Part shown: piece after piece, positions 9,011-17,105 of the stretch
How positions within the stretch are numbered: position 1 is the first letter of the stretch
How the letters are laid out: every line of letters starts with the position of its first letter
Assembly: GCA_937951135.1 (NCBI GenBank)
Contig: CALFCI010000041.1
Span: 1 to 55,821, forward strand
Length of the DNA: 55,821 bases
From: an uncultured Aquimarina sp.
GTDB lineage: Bacteria; Bacteroidota; Bacteroidia; Flavobacteriales; Flavobacteriaceae
Direction of reading: 5' to 3'
The notes under the pieces: model-generated
What the model was told of the DNA's origin: nothing
Databases searched by the model: none
What the model saw: the letters and a program-made list of their open reading frames with translations, nothing else
Program-made: the position numbers and the translations under genes

Positions 9011-12000
9011 TTAATTTATTTTATTGAATTTCAAATTTTTAATAAATCCTTTCTTTTTAATAATCATAAAATAAAGTCCTTCGGATAATTTTTGAATCCC
9101 AATATTTGAAGTTGTTTTTTCAGTAATCATCTTTTCAAGTTGTTTTTTACCTTGTAGATCGTATATGGTAATAACATAATCTCCTTCCAAAAGTCCTTCA
9201 ATATTAATTTTATCACTGGCAGAATTAGGATACAGAAATACAGAAGATGGTTTTATCGTCTTTGAAGAGATTGAAACTATAGGACTATCTTTTATTTCAA
9301 AATTAAAAACATGGTCAGCAGTCAGACATTTTTTTGGCGTAAAACGTAATTCCCATATTCCTTTGTGATCTTCGGAATTCATGGTTAGTTCCGGATTCGT
9401 ATTGAACGGAAGCTTTGTTCCATCAGGCATTTCCCATTGATACTCAGTATCAATCTCATAATTTGGTTGTAGCCGTATATTTTTTCCGTCCTCCACGAAA
9501 ACTTCGTTAGCCACCTCAAAAGCGGTATTATCAATACTATATTTGATTCCATTACTCTGACCATCCAGAATTGCTCCATTCAGAATTGAAGTCTCAACAG
9601 TCGGGCTTGTGCAATCTTGCTTAGTAAAGGAATAGTCTCCAAAATCAGAATCAAAATCCAGCGGTATCACATACGAATTTTGAAAATTAGTTAAATCCAA
9701 TAAAGAACCATCAGGAGATTCCATTGTTACTACTACTGGGGAACTATTTTTATAGGGATGTGATTCTGGCAATTCCGTAGTGATTTTCCATTTTTGTGCT
9801 AGATATCCTTCCAAATAATTTTGTTCTTGATCGGAGATTTTGTAATCAAAAGTAAGCAGTTCAGCAATAGGCCCTTTATGATACCTTCCCGTTGCGGGGT
9901 TACCTCCACTAGCTTGCCCTAAATAGATAGCCTCGCCTAGAGTTAATTTGGTGCTAGGATCAATAGAAAACTCTTCAATAAGCCTATTATTGATCTGTAA
10001 TTTAATACGGTTTGCTTCTTTGGAAATAGTAATAATAAAGGTATATGAATCCTTATATGTTCTGCCATGCATATTAATGTCTCCAAATGTAGTAAGCGTT
10101 CTACCCGCTGCAGAAAATCGAAAAGACCATCCATCGGCTGCGCTCGCTGATGTATTACTCCCTATAAGATCTGACCAATTGCCCATTAAAGAACCTTTCC
10201 CGACCAATATGACGGTCCAATCCTCTTCAAAAAAATCATCTTCGGTGGTGTCAAATAATTCCAACCCATCCGCATTATCAGACGCTCCAAATTGGATTGC
10301 TGGTAATCCATTCATACCTGTAGCATCATACTTAGGACGTAAATCATCATTAGTTGCATTAACCGTATATCCATTGCCAGATTTATCGAACCATTGATCA
10401 ATTAAAGCTCCGTTTGCAGGCTCTGCTCCCTGATTTACATCCATGGCATCCAGCCAAAGTTTAGGTTTGATATCAGCAGCTAATTTCAATTGAATCTCAT
10501 CACCTACACAGGCAACTGTGTTTTCTAATTCTCTCCAATCTTCTCCATTTTTACTAGCCTGTATAGAAAACCCTTTGGTTGGCACACGCAGTAATGCCTC
10601 TACTATATTAGTTGTTATACAATTTGAATTGCTAGTGATTCGACATCGCACCAAGTCTCCAGGACTTACGGCATCAATAGATAACTCATCAGAATCAATA
10701 GAAATCATATTTCCATTTACCCACCAATCATAGGTTGGATCATTTCCTTGATTACTAGTTAAGGCTTTTATTCTATTAAATGTTTCAGGGCAGTTTTCCT
10801 CATTTTCTAAAACAAGTTGTAATTGTAACTCGCCTTTAGATCTAAATATATCCCAGTTTATATTTGGCCATGCTTCTGCACACCAATCAATAATTTCTTC
10901 AATAATTTGGCAATCTACTCCAAGTTTGGCAAATTCAGGAATGAGATAATACATTTTATCAGCCCACCAACCAATTCCAACGAATTCGGCCATGTCTAGA
11001 AGATCTGCTTCTGTTTTTTCTATAGCATCAAGCGTATTACTGCCTCCATCTGGAGATCGATCCCAGTTTGCTATGTTATTTTCAGGTTTTTGTACCTCGA
11101 CTAAAAACTGTCGTAACTGCGCATTGAGAATCCATTGCGATAAACCTGGTTCTAATATATCTAATAATTTTGGAAATGTAGATGCTGGAAAACCCAATAG
11201 TTGATGACTATCACTTCTCCCGATGATATGCCACGGTCCTTGAACCCTAATCTTGAACCCTAATCCATTATTAGGCGTAGTCGCTCCGGTCCAAGAACGG
11301 GTCTGGTACATTACATTAAGATTGTGATAATACCGTAATGGTTCATATAACCCAGAAGATCCGCTAGCACTCATAATAAAAGTTGGAACGTAATTGTAAT
11401 CTACAGGGGCTACAGCCTCTACCATCCCATTACCGCCGTTAACAACTGATTGTAAATTGTACCAATTGGTGGATTCATAATGCCCTGCTTCTATTGCTTG
11501 CCCTTTAAAATTTTGACAATTATTATCTACACAGGCCTGAAAATGAGGTGGAACCTCAAAAATTTGGTAATTCCTACCAAACCATTGTCGATCTGCAGGC
11601 TGGTCTTCGGCGTTTGCAAACCAATGTGCTTTATCTTGGAAATTAAATTCATTCATAATTTCAAAATATTGAACCGCCATCAAACGCGCTAAGCTTGTTG
11701 CTGCCATCTCTCTTGAAACTCCATCTCCTAAATTTATTGTAGCATTCCCATTTGTAGTCCTCCAATGTGCATAGGTTCCTCCTTCTCCCAAATAACGGCG
11801 ATATTGAAGCCAGAAATCACTGTTTTTATCCATCATTTCTTGTTTATCACGATTAGCAGGAGGCATCGCTTCTAGATATGCTCTGAATTCTTCATATCCT
11901 TTTTTGGGATTATACTCTTTATTTGGGTCGTTCCAATAGCCATTTTTGGTGTACGCATCCATTGGATGAATTATTGGTAACCAGTGTTTCCAGTCAGGAA

Positions 12001-13039
12001 ATTGAATCGCTAGCGGCAGTGTGGTTCTATCCACCATTTTTTCTGAATCAAATCGTTTGTATACTTCCTCTTGATTAACACCATTTGGAAACATATAAGG
12101 AAGCATATCCTTATCATCATCCAATACAGCATCCAATCCTGCACCAGCAGCCCATTTTTCTATAGGAATATTGGCCATTTCTGGTCCTGGTTGATAGGGT
12201 GGATTCCAAGGTCTTCCATAACGCCCAACATTATCTTCTGATGCTGATAAAGATCGTATGTATGACGCTAATTTTTTACCCTCTTCTTCTGTTAGCTGAT
12301 GGAATTTGGCACGCTCAATAATAGACTCATTAGAGTAACTGAAAATTTCTAAATCCCGTCCGTCCTGCGTATGGCAAGAAGCACATTTTGCCTGTATTGG
12401 TTTTGAAGCTTCTATCTCATAATCATACCAAAACCCTTTGGAACCAGACTCTAGATAATTATTCTTTAAATTGGCATTATACCACAAGTTTTTTCCTTCT
12501 GCAATACTTCCACTATCCGTGTAGGGGGCTTCCCAACTCATAGGATCTTCTTCGGTGAAAAATGTAGCCGGTAGTAATTTGTTTTTATTCGCACCTAAAA
12601 GATTTAATTTAATAACTCGGTATCCATTAGAAATTCCATCAGATGTATTAAATCGAAATTGAAGGGTATTGTTACCTTCCATAAAATCTGTTGTAGGAAT
12701 AGAAAAACGAATGGTATTAAACCCTCCGTTTGTCATTCCTCCACGTGCTTTTTCCTGCGTTTGCATATCTACCGTTTGATGGTTGAGAGGATACCATTCA
12801 CCAGTATTAATTCGTACAGAAGCTTTATTTTGATACCCCAGGTTATTAACCTGAAGCCATAGGTGTTTTGTGTTATTTACAATTTGTTGGGTCAGTTCCA
12901 ATTGCTGTGTTACCACCTTACCTTCTTCACCCAATACTTCGATCGGTAAACTTATGTTTTGAGCAATTAAAAAATTAGAAGTGACCGAAAAAAAAATAAG
13001 AATTAGTTTAAATCGAGTAGCACAATTTTGATTCATCAT
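9011..13039 (-). CDS. Large secreted cytochrome-c / LamG-like protein with type IX secretion domain
   Basis: The 1342-residue protein starts with a signal peptide (about 1-26). An N-terminal beta-rich region is followed by a c-type heme site CASCH at 219-223 within a segment that reads like a small cytochrome c domain. A long middle region (about 300-750) rich in Trp and Tyr is of unknown fold. A LamG/concanavalin-like domain lies at about 865-1090 (LWLDAMD start, WFDKSGNG motif). The last 70-80 residues are a type A T9SS sorting domain (SVFLYPNSASD...GLYFMIIKKKG). The product is therefore exported through Sec and then to the cell surface or medium by the type IX system. A surface heme enzyme or polymer-binding protein is possible, but the substrate is unknown. 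Start could be residue 1 or 2. It stands alone, flanked by repeat A and by a 16-bp-arm inverted repeat upstream. Confidence 0.85.
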   Translation of the reverse strand: MMNQNCATRFKLILIFFSVTSNFLIAQNISLPIEVLGEEGKVVTQQLELTQQIVNNTKHLWLQVNNLGYQNKASVRINTGEWYPLNHQTVDMQTQEKARGGMTNGGFNTIRFSIPTTDFMEGNNTLQFRFNTSDGISNGYRVIKLNLLGANKNKLLPATFFTEEDPMSWEAPYTDSGSIAEGKNLWYNANLKNNYLESGSKGFWYDYEIEASKPIQAKCASCHTQDGRDLEIFSYSNESIIERAKFHQLTEEEGKKLASYIRSLSASEDNVGRYGRPWNPPYQPGPEMANIPIEKWAAGAGLDAVLDDDKDMLPYMFPNGVNQEEVYKRFDSEKMVDRTTLPLAIQFPDWKHWLPIIHPMDAYTKNGYWNDPNKEYNPKKGYEEFRAYLEAMPPANRDKQEMMDKNSDFWLQYRRYLGEGGTYAHWRTTNGNATINLGDGVSREMAATSLARLMAVQYFEIMNEFNFQDKAHWFANAEDQPADRQWFGRNYQIFEVPPHFQACVDNNCQNFKGQAIEAGHYESTNWYNLQSVVNGGNGMVEAVAPVDYNYVPTFIMSASGSSGLYEPLRYYHNLNVMYQTRSWTGATTPNNGLGFKIRVQGPWHIIGRSDSHQLLGFPASTFPKLLDILEPGLSQWILNAQLRQFLVEVQKPENNIANWDRSPDGGSNTLDAIEKTEADLLDMAEFVGIGWWADKMYYLIPEFAKLGVDCQIIEEIIDWCAEAWPNINWDIFRSKGELQLQLVLENEENCPETFNRIKALTSNQGNDPTYDWWVNGNMISIDSDELSIDAVSPGDLVRCRITSNSNCITTNIVEALLRVPTKGFSIQASKNGEDWRELENTVACVGDEIQLKLAADIKPKLWLDAMDVNQGAEPANGALIDQWFDKSGNGYTVNATNDDLRPKYDATGMNGLPAIQFGASDNADGLELFDTTEDDFFEEDWTVILVGKGSLMGNWSDLIGSNTSASAADGWSFRFSAAGRTLTTFGDINMHGRTYKDSYTFIITISKEANRIKLQINNRLIEEFSIDPSTKLTLGEAIYLGQASGGNPATGRYHKGPIAELLTFDYKISDQEQNYLEGYLAQKWKITTELPESHPYKNSSPVVVTMESPDGSLLDLTNFQNSYVIPLDFDSDFGDYSFTKQDCTSPTVETSILNGAILDGQSNGIKYSIDNTAFEVANEVFVEDGKNIRLQPNYEIDTEYQWEMPDGTKLPFNTNPELTMNSEDHKGIWELRFTPKKCLTADHVFNFEIKDSPIVSISSKTIKPSSVFLYPNSASDKINIEGLLEGDYVITIYDLQGKKQLEKMITEKTTSNIGIQKLSEGLYFMIIKKKGFIKNLKFNKIN

Positions 13040-13172
13040 AATATAGGGTTAGTGTATTCTATTAACTTACACCAATTCAACTACTGTTTTAACTTAAAAC
13101 AACAATGTGATTAATATATCTTTTTAGTCGATTACAGCATGTAAATTTAAGTAAAAAAACGTATTACTATTT

Positions 13173-13218
13173 AGCAGATACAAAAAAAACATAAAACAGC
13201 TATTTTTTTGTATCTGCT
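13173..13218. promoter_or_regulatory. Inverted repeat, 16-bp perfect arms, 14-nt loop
   Basis: Left arm 13173-13188 (AGCAGATACAAAAAAA) is exactly complementary to 13203-13218. It lies 134 bp upstream of the ATG of the cytochrome/LamG gene and about 480 bp past clpB. It could be an operator for the downstream gene, or a terminator whose A/T-rich stem base replaces the usual tail. The sequence does not settle which. Confidence 0.55.
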
Positions 13219-13436
13219 TCTTGGTAAGCATTGGTTTGGGTGAAATCTACACAACTAAGAGTATCCCAACTACTATAATGATAATGACGAGGAAATAACA
13301 TTGGTACACTAGAAAACAAAAATGAATTAAGCTATCTTAAAGGCTTACTCTTTTTCTCCTAGCCTTTCTAAACCATCAGAACAAACCATATTACAATCGA
13401 ACACATATCATGCTACCGCTTAAACGAATTCAAAAA

Positions 13437-13625
13437 TGAACTACCCCGAAGCAGAGCCATCGAGGTATCAGAGATAAGACCGCTCCAAGAAACAAGAAAC
13501 AAGAAACAGGAAACAAGACGTTATTTTATCTTGACTCTTGGTTCTAAAAGTCTTGAATCCGGTCGATATACCCGAGGCTCTGCCTCGGGGAATTCTATAG
13601 ATTAAACTCCACAATGTGGATTAAT
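13437..13625 (+). repeat. Dispersed repeat B, copy 1 (interrupted)
   Basis: The ends resemble the repeat at 37113-37220: a CTACnnCGAA-like start and an ATTAAACTCCACAATGTG end that is shared exactly. The inner arms CCCCGAAGCAGAGCC (13444-13458) and GGCTCTGCCTCGGGG (13576-13590) are inverted with one mismatch. A local hairpin CCCGAGGC-TCT-GCCTCGGG lies at 13571-13589. About 100 bp containing CAAGAAA heptamers appear to be inserted between the halves. It follows clpB by 71 bp. Confidence 0.6.
13486..13513 (+). repeat. Heptamer array CAAGAAA x3 plus CAGGAAA
   Basis: Four seven-base units run without gaps. A reverse-strand pair CAAGAGT and CAAGATA follows at about 13524-13540. This is the same CAA-plus-four-bases style as arrays near 27.1, 31.0 and 38.8 kb. 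Confidence 0.7.
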
Positions 13626-13695
13626 ATAAGATGAGCTTAAAACCCATTCTATATCTAAAATATATGCTCTATTTCCCATACTCTTGCATCCTATT

Positions 13696-16296
13696 TTAAG
13701 ACCCCAAATCATCTTGATTCCTAAACACTAAAGTACCATCAAACTCATCTAATAGGACTTTACTTTGGGCAGAGATTGACCCTGCTAGTACTTCTTTTGA
13801 TAAGCTATTTAATACCTCTTTCTGAATCGTTCGTTTCACAGGTCTTGCGCCAAATTCTGGTTGGAAACCTTTTTCTGCCAGATATGCAATCGCCTGATCC
13901 GTAGCTTCAATATGAATGTTTTGTTGTGCTAACATTACAGCGGTATTTGCCAATTGTATGCGTACAATTGCCGTAATATTAGCTTGTGTTAATGGCGCAA
14001 ACATTACAATATCATCAATTCTATTCAAAAATTCTGGTCGTACGGTTTGTTTCAATAGTCCCAGTACTTCAATTCTAGCATTTTCCATAGCAGTATCAAC
14101 ATCTGGAATCGTTTCAAACTTTTCTTGTATGATCTGGCTTCCCATATTACTAGTCATAATGATGATCGCATTTTTAAAATCTGCTGTTCTGCCTTTATTA
14201 TCTGTCAACCGTCCCTCATCCAACACTTGTAATAATACATTAAAGGTATCGGGATGTGCTTTTTCGATTTCATCCAGTAGAATCACCGAATATGGTTTTC
14301 TGCGCACCGCTTCTGTAAGCTGTCCTCCCTCATCGTACCCCACATATCCCGGAGGTGCTCCCACTAATCGACTCACCGCATGGCGCTCTTGATACTCACT
14401 CATATCAATTCGTGTCATTGCGTTTTCATCATTAAATAAATAAGACGCCAATGCTTTTGCCAATTCTGTTTTACCTACGCCTGTAGTTCCTAAAAACAAA
14501 AATGAGCCTATAGGTCTGTTTTGATCCTGTAAACCTGCACGACTACGACGCACGGCATCACTCACCGCCTGTATGGCTTCTGCTTGTCCAACTACTCGTT
14601 TTTGCAATTCTTCTTCCAATACTAATAACTTTTCACGATCACTTTTCAACATTTTAGTTACTGGAACCCCTGTCCATTTTGCAACTACCTCAGCAATATC
14701 ATCGGTAGTCACTTCTTCTTTTATCAATGAAGATTGGTTTTGTTGTGCATCTAGTTGTTGTTGTAATACCTCCAACTGTTCCTGTGCCTCTTTGATTTTA
14801 CCATACCGCAATTCTGCAACTGCCCCATAATCTCCATTACGCTCTGCGCGATCAGCTTCTAGCTTATACGACTCTATGTCCGTTTTTGTGTTTTGTATCC
14901 CATCTACAACCTCCTTTTCACTTTGCCATTTTGAAAACAATTCATTACGCTCTTCCTTCAAATTAGCGAGATCTGCATGCAAGTTTTTCAGTTTCACTTC
15001 GTCTTGTTCTCTTTTAATCGCCTCGATCTCGATTTCCAACTGCATTACTTTTCGATCCAAGACATCTAATTCTTCAGGTTTTGAATTGATTTCCATCCGC
15101 AGTTTCGACGCAGCCTCATCCATCAAATCAATTGCTTTATCTGGCAAAAACCGATTCGTAATATAGCGTTGTGATAATTTTACGGCTGCAATAATGGCCT
15201 CATCTTTAATTCTAACCTTGTGATGGGTTTCATATTTCTCTTTTATTCCTCTCAAAATCGAGATTGCACTTTCGGTATCAGGTTCATCTACAATTACCTT
15301 TTGAAAACGTCGCTCTAATGCTTTGTCTTTTTCAAAGTATTTTTGATACTCATCGAGTGTCGTCGCTCCTATGGCACGTAACTCACCTCTAGCCAATGCT
15401 GGTTTCAATATATTGGCAGCATCCATTGCCCCTTGTCCTCCACCGGCGCCTACTAACGTATGGATTTCGTCAATAAAAAGTACGATATCTCCATTACTCG
15501 TCGTGACTTCTTTTACTACTGATTTCAGACGTTCTTCAAACTCTCCTTTATATTTTGCACCCGCAATCAATGCTCCCATATCTAAAGAATAGATTTGTTT
15601 ATCCTTTAAGTTTTCAGGAATATCTCCTGCGATAATCCGATGTGCTAAACCTTCTGCTATTGCTGTCTTTCCTACTCCGGGTTCTCCAACTAACATTGGA
15701 TTATTTTTGGTTCTACGGGATAAAATTTGAAGGATTCTTCGAATCTCTTCATCACGACCTATAACAGGGTCTAAAGCGCCACTTTCTGCCAATTCATTAA
15801 GGTTTTTAGCATACTTTCGTAACGATTGGTACGTATCTTCTGCACTTTGAGAAGTAACACGTGCTCCATTTCTTATTTCGTTGATCCCAGCAATTAAATG
15901 TTTTTCTGTGACTCCTTGATCTTTTAAAAGTTGAGCAATCGCACTCTTAGATTTGAAAATTGCAATGACTAAGTGCTCTATCGATACATACTCATCTTCC
16001 ATTTTCTTAGCAATACTACTCGCCTCATTAAGCATGGTTGATGCTGCTCTAGAAAACTGTAGCTCTCCTCCGCTTACTTTCGGAAAACTTTGCAATGTGC
16101 TTTCTAATACTTGCTGTATGATTCCTTGATTTACATTAAGTTTCTTCAATAAAAATGGAAGCACATGCTCATCTACTTCAAAAATAGATTTGAATATATG
16201 TTCATTTTCGACCTGTTGATGCTCTAACTCTTGAGCAAGCTGTTGTGCCTGCTGTAGTGTTTCTTGTGATTTTATAGTGAAAGTATTGAAATTCAT
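13696..16296 (-). CDS. clpB: ATP-dependent disaggregase ClpB
   Basis: ClpB is a hexameric AAA+ chaperone that pulls polypeptides out of aggregates together with DnaK. The 866-residue form beginning MNFNTFTIKS has the Clp-N repeat (about 1-150), first AAA+ module with Walker A GEPGVGKT (204-211), a coiled-coil middle domain (about 410-530) and second AAA+ module with GTTGVGKT. The arginine-rich and HPD(T)-type segments and the C-terminal small domain are present. The frame stays open to an ATG at 16416, but that start lies inside a palindrome and would add 40 residues unlike the family, so the ATG at 16296 is preferred. A minus-strand TATCTTTG element within the 44-bp palindrome would give a leader of about 175 nt. 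The divergent partner is ytxJ. Confidence 0.96.
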   Translation of the reverse strand: MNFNTFTIKSQETLQQAQQLAQELEHQQVENEHIFKSIFEVDEHVLPFLLKKLNVNQGIIQQVLESTLQSFPKVSGGELQFSRAASTMLNEASSIAKKMEDEYVSIEHLVIAIFKSKSAIAQLLKDQGVTEKHLIAGINEIRNGARVTSQSAEDTYQSLRKYAKNLNELAESGALDPVIGRDEEIRRILQILSRRTKNNPMLVGEPGVGKTAIAEGLAHRIIAGDIPENLKDKQIYSLDMGALIAGAKYKGEFEERLKSVVKEVTTSNGDIVLFIDEIHTLVGAGGGQGAMDAANILKPALARGELRAIGATTLDEYQKYFEKDKALERRFQKVIVDEPDTESAISILRGIKEKYETHHKVRIKDEAIIAAVKLSQRYITNRFLPDKAIDLMDEAASKLRMEINSKPEELDVLDRKVMQLEIEIEAIKREQDEVKLKNLHADLANLKEERNELFSKWQSEKEVVDGIQNTKTDIESYKLEADRAERNGDYGAVAELRYGKIKEAQEQLEVLQQQLDAQQNQSSLIKEEVTTDDIAEVVAKWTGVPVTKMLKSDREKLLVLEEELQKRVVGQAEAIQAVSDAVRRSRAGLQDQNRPIGSFLFLGTTGVGKTELAKALASYLFNDENAMTRIDMSEYQERHAVSRLVGAPPGYVGYDEGGQLTEAVRRKPYSVILLDEIEKAHPDTFNVLLQVLDEGRLTDNKGRTADFKNAIIIMTSNMGSQIIQEKFETIPDVDTAMENARIEVLGLLKQTVRPEFLNRIDDIVMFAPLTQANITAIVRIQLANTAVMLAQQNIHIEATDQAIAYLAEKGFQPEFGARPVKRTIQKEVLNSLSKEVLAGSISAQSKVLLDEFDGTLVFRNQDDLGS

Positions 16297-16407
16297 CTGT
16301 TTTCTATTTTGGTTCAATATCAAGGAAGCAAATAACATTCCCCATGTATAAAGAAGACAAAATGTCTTCTTTATATCTAAAAAAAATGCCATTTTGACCG
16401 ATACGTC

Positions 16408-16429
16408 GAGACGCAAAATTTTGCGCCTC
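16408..16429. promoter_or_regulatory. Operator-like palindrome 1 (GAG...CGCAAAATTTTGCG...CTC)
   Basis: This 22-bp palindrome with one mismatched pair is centred between 16418 and 16419. It matches the core of palindrome 2, differing mainly by C/T at the fifth position of each arm. Its TTTG (16420-16423) is 21 bp upstream of the TATCTTTG at 16445, which fits the -33/-7 spacing of Bacteroidota promoters reading toward ytxJ. Confidence 0.65.
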
Positions 16430-16443
16430 TTCGGATCTTATGC

Positions 16444-16487
16444 TTATCTTTGTTGAGATGCAAAATTTTGCATCTCAACAAAGATAA
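16444..16487. promoter_or_regulatory. 44-bp perfect palindrome with a -7 element on each strand (clpB / ytxJ)
   Basis: Positions 16444-16465 are exactly complementary to 16466-16487 with no loop. The outer part reads TATCTTTG on both strands (16445-16452 plus, 16479-16486 minus), the TAnnTTTG -7 consensus. The plus copy also has a TTTG -33 at the right distance. Predicted starts are near 16459 (toward ytxJ) and 16472 (toward clpB), so the two transcripts would overlap by some 14 nt. The core GAGATGCAAAA/TTTTGCATCTC repeats palindrome 1, 47 bp centre to centre. It may be a regulator site, or a REP-like palindrome inserted at a promoter. Confidence 0.75.
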
Positions 16488-16492
16488 ATATT

Positions 16493-16891
16493 ATGGGATT
16501 TTTTGATAAATTATTTGGAGGCGACGCTACAAACGAATCACAAGACAAAACTACTATTCCTTGGGTAGCATTGACTACTATAGCTCAGTTGAAGACAATA
16601 ACCGAACACTCTAACCATAAAGTACAGGCGATATTCAAGCATTCTACACGTTGTGGAATTAGTAGAACGGTGATCAAAAACTTTGAGAAGAATTATGATC
16701 TTAATGCAGATCAAATTGATATCTATTATCTTGACTTATTAAACCATCGAGATATCTCTGCTCAAATTGCCGAACAGTTTCAGGTACTCCATGAATCTCC
16801 GCAATTTATTGTTATTAAAAATGAAAAAACAGTGCATCATGCTTCGCATAGTGAGATTACACCTAGTGTAGTGCATGAATTTTTATCGTAA
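16493..16891 (+). CDS. ytxJ: YtxJ-type monothiol redox protein
   Basis: The 132-residue protein belongs to the YtxJ (DUF2847) thioredoxin-fold family, annotated as bacilliredoxin-like or bacillithiol-system proteins. Residues 24-132 form a thioredoxin-like fold with the single active-site Cys54 in HSTRCGISR. No second Cys follows in the motif, so it is a monothiol type. The expected reaction is removal of a low-molecular-weight thiol from protein cysteines, or a related thiol relay in the cytoplasm. No signal peptide is present. The ATG is six bases past the edge of the 44-bp palindrome, so its leader would be only about 35 nt and half-palindromic. Sharing a control region with clpB suggests a common stress response, which is inference. 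Confidence 0.85.
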   Translation: MGFFDKLFGGDATNESQDKTTIPWVALTTIAQLKTITEHSNHKVQAIFKHSTRCGISRTVIKNFEKNYDLNADQIDIYYLDLLNHRDISAQIAEQFQVLHESPQFIVIKNEKTVHHASHSEITPSVVHEFLS

Positions 16892-16922
16892 ATAGTATTG
16901 AGAGACTTTCAAAAATAGATAT

Positions 16923-16949
16923 TAGACCGCTTCGCTATTAGATACTAGA
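16923..16949 (+). repeat. Short dispersed repeat C (copy at 30707-30733)
   Basis: 27 bp beginning TAGACCG and ending ACTAGA match 30707-30733 with three differences. Both copies sit just past the 3' end of a plus-strand gene. Part of the unit has a seven-base rhythm (ATTAGAT, ACTAGAT). Confidence 0.5.
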
Positions 16950-17051
16950 TTATAATATAAGTGAAAATCTTAGTATCTTATTTACTATCATAATGCTTCG
17001 GTTTTTGATTTATCTATCTGTCTTAGCGACAGCGTACGCCTTTTTATCTTA

Positions 17052-17072
17052 GTCCTTCGACAAGCTAAGGAC
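17052..17072. repeat. Small inverted repeat GTCCTT...AAGGAC
   Basis: A six-bp stem with a nine-nt loop (CGACAAGCT) lies between the convergent ytxJ and DUF3570 genes. Similar CCTTCGACAAGCT elements occur in many genomes as REP-like sequences. It may act as a bidirectional terminator, but no clear T-run follows. Confidence 0.4.
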
Positions 17073-17105
17073 AGGCTATCAGCGTATATCTTTTTGTCTA
17101 ACCTA

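Larger units (their letters stand above)
13040..13695. other. Intergenic spacer with several repeats, about 655 bp
   Basis: The spacer between clpB (3' end) and the cytochrome/LamG gene (5' end) has no gene. It contains a 16-bp-arm inverted repeat (13173-13218), repeat B copy 1 (13437-13625) and inside that a short heptamer array (13486-13513). Confidence 0.6.

Noticed and set aside
16297-16416. 40-residue N-terminal extension of ClpB
   Set aside because: The extension is unlike ClpB and its ATG lies inside the left palindrome. The ATG at 16296 gives the normal N-terminus.
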